Positions 57,781-64,000 of a DNA stretch of 64,000 bases are shown here, in pieces. This stretch comes from Christensenellaceae bacterium Phil1 (GTDB lineage: Bacteria; Bacillota; Clostridia; Christensenellales; CAG-138). A model generated the notes under the pieces. It saw only the letters and a program-made list of their open reading frames with translations, was not told where the DNA came from and made no database searches. Positions within the stretch are counted from its first letter, which is position 1, and each line of letters begins with the position of its first letter. The DNA is taken from the NCBI GenBank assembly GCA_001940855.1, contig MSGS01000045.1:1-64000 (forward strand). Reading direction: 5' to 3'. A program made the position numbers and the translations under genes.

Positions 57781-58895
57781 TCGTCCTCCTGTTGCTCGTC
57801 ATAGTCATACAGTTCCATTTCCGCCATGTCCAGCGGAAGCGTGAATTCAAATACAGCCCCGCCGTTCTGCCCATTATAGGCCCGCATTTTTCCTTCATGC
57901 GCGCTTATTATGGTGCTGCATACGCTAAGGCCTATGCCCATGTTTCGCTTTTTATCCTCGCTGCTGCCAACGCTGCGTTTAAAGTCCCCCTCCAATATGT
58001 GCGGCAGCAGGTTCGGGTCTATTCCCCGCCCATCGTCCGTCACGCGGAAAACGGCGTTTTCGCCCTCGCGTGATATGTCTAGCGTTATCTTCGTCATGCC
58101 GTCGGCGTGTATCGCCGCGTTTTCAAACAGGTTCATAATTACCTGCCTTATAAGCATCCCGTCCATGGGAACCAGCAGCAGCTCATCCGGCATATGTGTT
58201 TCCACCTTCACGTTTGGGAAATGCTTTCTGAACTGTGTTAGCGCAGATGCCGCAACCTCTTCAACAACTTCGCTTTCTTTTGCTATGTTCGCCCCGCCGT
58301 CCGGCGCGTCTATCCGCGTAACTATAAGCAGGTTTTCAACCAATCTTATCAGCCATTGCGAGTCTTCCTCTATTTGGTTAAGCAGCTTGTTCTTTTCCTG
58401 CTCACTCAGCGTATCTCCGCCTTCCTTCAGCACGCTGCACGCGCCGCTTATGGCTGTCAGCGGGGTTCTCAGATCGTGTGAAACTGCGCGCAGCAGATTG
58501 CTTCGTGTCCGCTCGCGTTCGGCGTCTATCTTTAATTGTTCCTGCTCTTTTATTCTTGTGGTCAGCGTGCCCGTTATCATGGCCGCCGACAGCATGCTAA
58601 GTATCGCTATCGGGTATCCCGTCAATGTAAAGTTAAGCTGGTAATACGGATATGTAAAAATGCAGTTCACTATCAGCACACCCAGTATGCTTGCCGCCAC
58701 GCCGTAAATATATCCGTTCGTAAAGCGGGAAATTATAAGCACCGCCACGACGAACAATATCGCTTCGAACTTTTCTCCCCCCGCAAACGGCCGCAGCGCG
58801 TAGCACAGAAGCGTTGTCGCCGCTAACGTGCCGATCGTTATTCCAACGTCGCGCCAGGTTAACTTCGCGTTTTTCTTCTTCGCAGACGAGTCCAT
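57777..58895 (-). CDS. KdpD-like sensor histidine kinase lacking the N-terminal KdpD domain
   Basis: A 372-residue kinase: four membrane helices of the DUF4118 type (about 18-110), an H-box SHDLRTPLTAISGA (His near 140), N-box NLFENAAIHA and G-boxes DDGRGI and GIGLSVC. Full KdpD has about 900 residues with a sensor and Usp domain at the N-terminus; these are absent. Such short forms sense through the membrane part. ATG after AAAGGGG. Confidence 0.9.
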   Translation of the reverse strand: MDSSAKKKNAKLTWRDVGITIGTLAATTLLCYALRPFAGGEKFEAILFVVAVLIISRFTNGYIYGVAASILGVLIVNCIFTYPYYQLNFTLTGYPIAILSMLSAAMITGTLTTRIKEQEQLKIDAERERTRSNLLRAVSHDLRTPLTAISGACSVLKEGGDTLSEQEKNKLLNQIEEDSQWLIRLVENLLIVTRIDAPDGGANIAKESEVVEEVAASALTQFRKHFPNVKVETHMPDELLLVPMDGMLIRQVIMNLFENAAIHADGMTKITLDISREGENAVFRVTDDGRGIDPNLLPHILEGDFKRSVGSSEDKKRNMGIGLSVCSTIISAHEGKMRAYNGQNGGAVFEFTLPLDMAEMELYDYDEQQEDE

Positions 58896-58999
58896 GTGTA
58901 TCCCCTTTACCGTGATAGCTTCCTCGTATTATAAATGTACAACGATTTTCATTTTATTGCAATGCCGCATATTGTCCACTTAGGCCATAATAAATGCTC

Positions 59000-59038
59000 T
59001 CTTTACGGCTTAGCGCGTCATCTTAACGCTTTCTTTAC
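59000..59038 (-). promoter_or_regulatory. Putative response-regulator direct repeats upstream of kdpD
   Basis: Three copies of GTAAAGA/GTTAAGA (minus strand) at 59032-59038, 59021-59027 and 59000-59006, 11 and 21 bases apart, as expected for OmpR-class tandem binding. A TATAAT at 58928-58933 may be the -10. Confidence 0.55.
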
Positions 59039-59075
59039 GGTGCATCCCCAAACTTGTGCCAAAATACGCACACAA

Positions 59076-59093
59076 GGGCGGCAAAAGCCGCCC
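59076..59093 (-). terminator. Hairpin after the radical SAM gene
   Basis: GGGCGGC/GCCGCCC stem with an AAAA (TTTT) loop, 16 bases after the stop. No clear T-run, so termination is uncertain. Confidence 0.5.
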
Positions 59094-59108
59094 CTATGTT
59101 GCATAGTT

Positions 59109-59984
59109 TTATAATCTTCTCCACGCTTCGTCTTTTATCGGCGCGCGGCCGCTAAGCGCACGGTCAATCTCTCTTAACATGCGCGGCGTGTCCGTATTAA
59201 GCGTTCCTTTAAGGTTTATGTAGTTGGATGCATGGTTCGCGCGGAACACCGTGCCCTCGCTATCCATGTTTTCAAGCATTATTCTGCATTCTTCAAGCGC
59301 CGTTGCAGGCCCGACAGGCTTCAGCCTACCCGCCCTGTATTCGTCGTACATTGGGCAGCCCGGCTCAAGCATAAGCGAGAGCAGGCCGAAATAGTCCGGC
59401 TTCATGCTGCTTACGGCTTCTGCCGTGGCCTTCGCGTGTGCGGCGGAGCCTTCGTCCCCCGCAAGGCCCAGTATCGCCGTCAGCGAAACAGCAAATCCCG
59501 CCTGCTTGGCCCGCTGACCGGCAAGTATTATTTCCTCCGCCGTTGCGCCCTTATTTATGCGCCTGAGCACGTTCTCGTCGCCCGATTCAAGGCCCATGTA
59601 TAATAGCTCCGTGCCCGCGTCATGCAGCGCCTTCAGCTCGTCATCCGTCTTTATAAGCACGCTTTTTGGTGAAGCATACATGCTCACCCTTTCGCATTCC
59701 GGGAATATGCGCCTTACCGCCGCGCTTATCTTTAGCTGCTCCTCGCTTTTGCGTATGAACGCATCGCCGTCGGCAAAAAATATTCGCTTTATGCTGCTTG
59801 CAAATCCGCGCGCGCGCTCAAGGTCCGCTATAACGTCCTCCGTGCTTCTTATGCGGAACTGCTTTTCCTTATACATTGTGCAAAAAGCGCAGCGGTTGTG
59901 GCTGCACCCTATGGTGGATTGTACTATAAGGCTGTATGCCTCGCTCGGCGGGCGGAATATGCGTCCTTCGTAAAAATCTCCCAC
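59109..59984 (-). CDS. Radical SAM protein of the COG1032 type
   Basis: A 291-residue radical SAM enzyme. The iron-sulfur cysteines are in GCSHNRCAFCTMY (about 27-39), spaced CX4CX2C instead of the common CX3CX2C; this spacing recurs in this family. The SAM motif is seen in YMGLESGDENVL and LTAILGLAGDEG. No B12-binding or SPASM domain. Substrate unknown. GTG start at 59984, four bases behind the CBS gene. Confidence 0.9.
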   Translation of the reverse strand: MGDFYEGRIFRPPSEAYSLIVQSTIGCSHNRCAFCTMYKEKQFRIRSTEDVIADLERARGFASSIKRIFFADGDAFIRKSEEQLKISAAVRRIFPECERVSMYASPKSVLIKTDDELKALHDAGTELLYMGLESGDENVLRRINKGATAEEIILAGQRAKQAGFAVSLTAILGLAGDEGSAAHAKATAEAVSSMKPDYFGLLSLMLEPGCPMYDEYRAGRLKPVGPATALEECRIMLENMDSEGTVFRANHASNYINLKGTLNTDTPRMLREIDRALSGRAPIKDEAWRRL

Positions 59985-59987
59985 GGT

Positions 59988-60443
59988 TTATGCCCCTTCC
60001 GCGTTTGCCGCCGCGGCATTTTCCTGCTTCTGCGCGATTTCGGGATGGGTAAGCTTATAGTAATATTGCAGTATATCGCGCCTGGTAACAATGCCTATGA
60101 AAGAGCCTAAATCGTCCGTCACGGGAACAAAGTTCTGGTTCTGCGCCATCAGGAAAAGATCCTCAAGCGATGCGTTCACGTTAACGGCCTTGTTGCGGTC
60201 CGCCTTAAGTATGTCCTTAACATACAGCCGCTCCTGCGCGTGGTTATCCCATGCGGATTCGTCCGTCAGCTTCCATAAAAAGTCGCCCTCGGTAACGGTT
60301 CCCCTGTATTTGCCGTCCCTGTCTATAACGGGTATGGCGGTATAGCCGTAGTGTCTCAGCTTCTCAAGCCCCTGCCTCAGGGTGTTGTCATAATAGATAT
60401 AGGCCGTGCTAACCTTTGGCCTCAGAAAAAACAGCACATTCAT
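59988..60443 (-). CDS. CBS-domain pair protein
   Basis: A 151-residue protein of two CBS domains (about 10-60 and 80-130) with TAIPVIDRDGKYRGTVTEGDF and FVPVTDDLGSFIGIVTRRDI. CBS pairs bind adenine nucleotides or c-di-AMP. The N-terminus MNVLFFLRPK is shared with small CBS proteins of Firmicutes. Ribosome site weak. It heads a two-gene unit with the radical SAM gene; a possible promoter (TTGGGC-16-TATAAG) lies at 60471-60498. Confidence 0.88.
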   Translation of the reverse strand: MNVLFFLRPKVSTAYIYYDNTLRQGLEKLRHYGYTAIPVIDRDGKYRGTVTEGDFLWKLTDESAWDNHAQERLYVKDILKADRNKAVNVNASLEDLFLMAQNQNFVPVTDDLGSFIGIVTRRDILQYYYKLTHPEIAQKQENAAAANAEGA

Positions 60444-60532
60444 GTCCGTATCTCATTCACCAACCTTTGCTTATAGCATACCATAAACTCAGCCCAAAAT
60501 GGTGGCAACATTGTTAAATGGAAAATTATATA

Positions 60533-62017
60533 TTATTTATGGAAAAGCTTCTTGGTCTGGTATCGCGGTTCGCAGGTCAGATTAACGCCAAGCTTTCTGA
60601 ATGTTGCCACGTCTACGCCGGAAAGTATAACCGAGGAATGCGCTTCGCATCCCCTCAGCTTGCTAAGCTGCCGCATGGCAAGGTCCGCCGTGGGGTTTGT
60701 TGCCGCGCATATGGAAAGGGCAATAAGTATCTCGTCCGTATGCAGGCGCGGGTTGTGGTTGCCAAGGTGCTTTATTTTCAGGTCCTGTATAGGCCCAATT
60801 ATAATCGGGGAAATAAGGTGCATGTCGTCCTTTATTCCGCCCAGCGCCTTCAGCGCGTTCAGTAGCAGCGCCGCGCTCGCCCCCAGCAGATTGGACGTTT
60901 TGCCCGTTATTATCCGCCCGTCCGGCAGCTGCAATGCCGCCGCGGGCTGTCCCGTGGCCTCCGCCTTTTCAAGGCACTTGGCTATAACCGGCCTGTCCGC
61001 CTCCGTCAGCCCCGCCTGGTTCATAAGCAGGCGCAGCTTCTGCACCGTGCTTTCGTCCCGCATGCCCTGCCTGTGCTGGCACATTTCGGCATAATAGCGG
61101 CGTATTATCTCCTGATTAGATGCTTCGCGGCAGGCTTCGTCGTCTATTATGCAGCAGCCCGCCATGTTCACGCCCATGTCGGTTGGGGATTTATAGGGGC
61201 ATTCTCCGTATATCTGCTTAAATATCGCCGCAAGCACGGGGAATATTTCAACGTCCCTGTTGTAATTCACGGCCGTTTCGCCGTATGCTTCCAGGTGGAA
61301 CGGGTCTATCATGTTCACGTCGTTAAGGTCAGCCGTTGCCGCCTCATACGCAATGTTTACCGGGTGCTTCAGCGGCAGGTTCCATATCGGGAACGTTTCA
61401 AATTTAGCATAGCCCGCCCTTATGCCGCGCTGATGCTCATGATAAAGCTGGCTCAGGCACACCGCCATCTTTCCGCTGCCCGGTCCCGGCGCGGTAACAA
61501 CTATCAGCGGCCTGCTGGTTTCTATGTATTCGTCCTTGCCGTAGCCTTCGGGACTCACTATCAGCTCCACGTTGCTCGGGTAGCCTTCTATCGGATAATG
61601 CCTGTATACGCGGATGCCCAGCCCTTCAAGCCGCTGCCGGAACGCATCGGCAACGCTTTGCCCGCGGTACTGCGTAAGCACCACGCTACCAACATAAAGC
61701 CCTATCGCGCGGAATGCGTCAATAAGCCTTAATACGTCCAAATCATATGTTATGCCGAGATCCCCGCGAACCTTGTTCTTTTCTATGTCCGATGCATTTA
61801 TGGCGATAACTATCTCCGCCTTGTCCTTCAGCTGCATAAGCATACGCACCTTGCTGTCCGGCTCAAAGCCCGGCAGCACGCGTGACGCATGGTAGTCATC
61901 AAACAGCTTGCCGCCGAATTCCAAATACAGCTTGCCGCCAAACTGGTCTATCCTGCTCAATATATGCTCCGACTGCATAGAAAGGTACTTCGCGTTGTCA
62001 AATCCCTGCCTCATCAT
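60533..62017 (-). CDS. DUF1846 family protein
   Basis: A 494-residue cytosolic protein, recognised by its first 60 residues (GFDNAKYLSMQSEHI, LYLEFGGKLFDDYHASRVL) and by the P-loop-like VVTAPGPGSGKMAVCLSQ near residue 180. DUF1846 proteins occur widely in Firmicutes without known function; a GTPase-like fold was suggested from structures. It stands alone between hairpins. Confidence 0.93.
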   Translation of the reverse strand: MMRQGFDNAKYLSMQSEHILSRIDQFGGKLYLEFGGKLFDDYHASRVLPGFEPDSKVRMLMQLKDKAEIVIAINASDIEKNKVRGDLGITYDLDVLRLIDAFRAIGLYVGSVVLTQYRGQSVADAFRQRLEGLGIRVYRHYPIEGYPSNVELIVSPEGYGKDEYIETSRPLIVVTAPGPGSGKMAVCLSQLYHEHQRGIRAGYAKFETFPIWNLPLKHPVNIAYEAATADLNDVNMIDPFHLEAYGETAVNYNRDVEIFPVLAAIFKQIYGECPYKSPTDMGVNMAGCCIIDDEACREASNQEIIRRYYAEMCQHRQGMRDESTVQKLRLLMNQAGLTEADRPVIAKCLEKAEATGQPAAALQLPDGRIITGKTSNLLGASAALLLNALKALGGIKDDMHLISPIIIGPIQDLKIKHLGNHNPRLHTDEILIALSICAATNPTADLAMRQLSKLRGCEAHSSVILSGVDVATFRKLGVNLTCEPRYQTKKLFHK

Positions 62018-62044
62018 TTCCTCCTGAAAAGCTCTCTATTAAAC

Positions 62045-62074
62045 AATAAAAGGAAGCGGGCTGAGCCTGCTTCC
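62045..62074 (-). terminator. Terminator of the membrane glycosyltransferase gene
   Basis: GGAAGC/GCTTCC stem (62069-62074 with 62052-62057), extended by GG/CC after one mismatch, then minus-strand TTTTATT. Confidence 0.8.
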
Positions 62075-62140
62075 GATGTGCGCCTTTTTTATAGTACAAC
62101 TATTTGGCGCGGATTTCAAGTGGAAATGAGTCGCTTTTTA

Positions 62141-63517
62141 TCAATAAACGTAATGCCCGTTCACATACATGTAAAGATACGCCGTCTGCATCGCTATGCA
62201 TACCGCCGTCATGGCAATATCCGTGCGCCGTTCGCCGCTTGCATTCGCCGCCGCAAACATCAGCGGTATGCACGCCGTAAGGTAGCGCGGGGAGCTCAAA
62301 AGCCACGTTGCCCCGCATGCCACCGCAAAATACACAAGGAAATACGCCGTGTATGCCGGCCTCAGCTTCTTTGCACCGGTCAGCATCATTATAAGCGCCG
62401 CAATGCTCGCCGTAAGATTGGGTATCCAAAGTCCCCACAGTTCGCCCGTGTTCCCGCGCTGCGCCGCGCGTGCCGCCGCATCCGCCTGCGTTGCCGCCGT
62501 TTCAAAGAACAGCCCGAAGCCCTGCGACCAATGCTCCTTTTGATACTTCATGAACGTGAGCGCATTCCCCGTCACGGCATAGTTGATGTAAAGATAGCCT
62601 ATCAGCCCCAGCGGAACTATCATCAGGCACAGCGCGTTGAGTATAAGCGCACGCCTTTCTTCCTTTATCGTGCCTATTCTGTATGCCGTTATAAAATCCT
62701 CCGCTATTTCCCAGGCAATAAATACAATTATCAGCCCGCCTACCGAGCGCGTGAAGCCCGAAAGCGCGCCGAATACGCACGCCCAAAGGTATTGCTTTTT
62801 CCGCGTGAAGTATATTGCCGCCGCGCTTAGCATTATGAACAGCGCCTCACTCATCGGCGCGGTAAGGAAAAACGCCGCCGGAAATACAAGCATGTATTTT
62901 ACGGCCCTCAGCGCCGCTTCACGCTCCATGTCCAGCGCCGCCGCTTCATATACGAATACGGCCCCTACTGCCGACGCCGCAGCCGATACAACCATTGCCG
63001 ATATCAGCGAATTGTTGAATATAAGGTTAAACAGCCATATAGCGCACGGATAAAACGGGAAGAATACAATATGGAACCGCGGGTCGCCCTCTGTAACGTA
63101 CCACCGCTCCGCTATGCCAAGATAGCTTGGCGAATCGCTGTGCTCCCATACGCTTGCAAGCGTGTTCCACATTCCGCCGGGATACGCCCTGCCGTAGCGG
63201 TAAAGCAGATATCCTATCAGCAGCGCCGCAATGCGCGTCATCAGCACAAACAGCACTATCTCGCCCCACGGGTGCCTTCTGCTGCGCCTCAGGCTCCTTG
63301 CCCCAAGCAGTTCGTCTGGGCTTAAATGGCCGCCCTTCAGCGCCGCAAAGGGCCGCGCGCACAGCGCAACGATAAGCGCCGCAAACAGCGCCGCCATTAT
63401 TCCGCCCGCAATAAGCCCCAACACGGAAGCGTTCCGCGTAAGGCTTCGCCATATGAATATTATCGATACGAGCGCGGCCGATGCTATGCCCGCCCAAAGC
63501 TGCCATTTCTTTTCCAT
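62141..63517 (-). CDS. Polytopic membrane mannosyltransferase-like protein (PIG-V/GT-C type)
   Basis: A 458-residue protein with about ten hydrophobic segments. The GT-C-like Asp lies in the first large loop (SVWEHSDSPSYLGIAERWY), followed by HIVFFPFYPCAIWLF, similar to the PIG-V/GPI-mannosyltransferase-2 group of bacteria. Start at 63517 (MEKKWQLW) has no ribosome site, but a -10 (TATACT, 63525-63530) lies exactly seven bases upstream. It may add a lipid-linked sugar at the outer face. Confidence 0.82.
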   Translation of the reverse strand: MEKKWQLWAGIASAALVSIIFIWRSLTRNASVLGLIAGGIMAALFAALIVALCARPFAALKGGHLSPDELLGARSLRRSRRHPWGEIVLFVLMTRIAALLIGYLLYRYGRAYPGGMWNTLASVWEHSDSPSYLGIAERWYVTEGDPRFHIVFFPFYPCAIWLFNLIFNNSLISAMVVSAAASAVGAVFVYEAAALDMEREAALRAVKYMLVFPAAFFLTAPMSEALFIMLSAAAIYFTRKKQYLWACVFGALSGFTRSVGGLIIVFIAWEIAEDFITAYRIGTIKEERRALILNALCLMIVPLGLIGYLYINYAVTGNALTFMKYQKEHWSQGFGLFFETAATQADAAARAAQRGNTGELWGLWIPNLTASIAALIMMLTGAKKLRPAYTAYFLVYFAVACGATWLLSSPRYLTACIPLMFAAANASGERRTDIAMTAVCIAMQTAYLYMYVNGHYVY

Positions 63518-63524
63518 GCCATAA

Positions 63525-63553
63525 AGTATAGCACAATACCCGCCCCTCCACAA
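63525..63553 (-). promoter_or_regulatory. Promoter of the GT-C-like gene, probably leaderless
   Basis: TTGTGG (63548-63553), 17-base spacer, TATACT (63525-63530). Predicted start one base before the ATG. Confidence 0.55.
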
Positions 63554-63626
63554 CGCACCATGCAGGAAAAGCCGCGCCTATGGCGAATTTATAGTGTGGA
63601 TTTTTTGTAAACAGAGGTGATACCCA

Positions 63627-64000
63627 TTGTCCTTTGAACTTGATGCGGGCGTGTTCCGCGCCCTTTCGCGCGAAGAAGCGCCCCTTGCCAACGCCCTTGC
63701 GGACAGCATAAAGCCCACCTTCAGCCATTGGGACGAAGATTACCCAACATTGGATATATTTGAGCAGGACGCCGCCGCTGGTGAGCTTTTCGGCTATTTC
63801 ATCGATAATAAGCTCGTTTCAATAATCGTCGTCACCACCGCCCCCGAAGAATTTGAGGACGTGCTCGGCGTGCCAGGCGCAAACTGGCCGGACAGCAAGC
63901 GCCCGTGCATGCTTTGCCGCCTATGTGTTGACCCCGAATACCGTCGCCGCGGCATAGGCGAATATATGATGCACCATGCCGAAGCGGAGGCCAAGCGCCG
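63627..64000 (+). CDS. GNAT family N-acetyltransferase, 3' end outside the window
   Basis: An open frame from a TTG at 63627 (reads SFELDAGVFRAL) runs to the right edge, at least 124 codons. AGAGGTGA lies seven bases upstream, which decides the non-ATG start. Motif A reads LCRLCVDPEYRRRGIGEYMM (R-R-R-G-I-G), the acetyl-CoA loop of a GNAT enzyme. The C-terminal part is not visible. Confidence 0.85.
   Translation, partial: MSFELDAGVFRALSREEAPLANALADSIKPTFSHWDEDYPTLDIFEQDAAAGELFGYFIDNKLVSIIVVTTAPEEFEDVLGVPGANWPDSKRPCMLCRLCVDPEYRRRGIGEYMMHHAEAEAKR

Noticed and set aside
57070..58895. A complete Kdp potassium-uptake system
   Set aside because: No kdpF, A, B or C gene is in the window, and the kinase lacks the KdpD N-terminal domain.

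Overview
The window is one contiguous, densely coded stretch of a Gram-positive, low-to-mid GC bacterial chromosome, most likely an anaerobic gut member of the Clostridia. The evidence for this is a large Bacillus-type SRP RNA, sigma-H next to mrnC/thyX/rlmB, a class B sortase, LCP and CpsB/BY-kinase cell-envelope genes, a cobalamin riboswitch with salvage genes, consensus sigma-A promoters (TTGACA-17-TATAAT), strong AGGAGG ribosome sites, many GTG/TTG starts and heavy ATA codon use. A genus cannot be named from the sequence alone; a Christensenellales-like lineage is a guess. No phage, complete insertion sequence or CRISPR array is visible.

Layout. 0-5.6 kb: plsY, a lipoprotein, recR-ybaB-dnaX (minus strand), then trpS (plus). 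5.6-12.2 kb: an operon metG-GNAT-tatD-polysaccharide deacetylase-HD protein, an ECF sigma/anti-sigma pair behind its own ECF-type promoter, and a PadR repressor gene whose promoter carries two near-identical palindromes. 12.3-17 kb: pepF-cyclase, GNAT and DUF1836 genes, and degV. 17-24.5 kb: a vitamin B12 uptake and salvage locus (btuF, btuC, btuD, cobT, cobU, cobS, short cobU, cobC, TIM-barrel gene) headed by a promoter, a cobalamin riboswitch and a terminator. Five successive gene junctions in it overlap by exactly four bases. 24.6-26.6 kb: an APH(3')-like kinase, a phosphodiesterase and SRP RNA. 26.6-35 kb: an oligopeptide ABC transporter operon (oppA-B-C-D-F plus a small membrane protein).

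35.4-39.8 kb: tRNA-Arg(CCG), NUDIX and GNAT genes, then sigH-rlmB-thyX-mrnC. 39.8-51.1 kb: a minus-strand envelope operon with a CapD-like dehydratase, CpsB phosphatase, an Ig-like membrane protein, two tandem BY-kinases with Gly-Tyr tails, an S26-type peptidase and an ABC exporter. A small SPQTG-anchored peptide, sortase B and an LCP protein follow. 51.2-64 kb: galE, an SH3-domain secreted protein behind a long structured leader, serC-serA, arginine deiminase, a KdpDE-like two-component system, radical SAM, CBS and DUF1846 genes, a membrane glycosyltransferase, and a GNAT gene cut by the window edge.

The most unusual features are in the opp operon. The OppC-like permease carries an RCC1-like repeat domain of about 270 residues between its first membrane helix and its permease core. 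The OppF-like ATPase carries a coiled-coil-rich insertion of about 190 residues between Walker A and the Q-loop. These look like co-adapted additions to a peptide importer. Other points worth checking are the sortase/SPQTG micro-locus, the paired Gly-Tyr kinases, the TIM-barrel gene at the end of the B12 operon, and three promoters placed so that their mRNAs would be leaderless.
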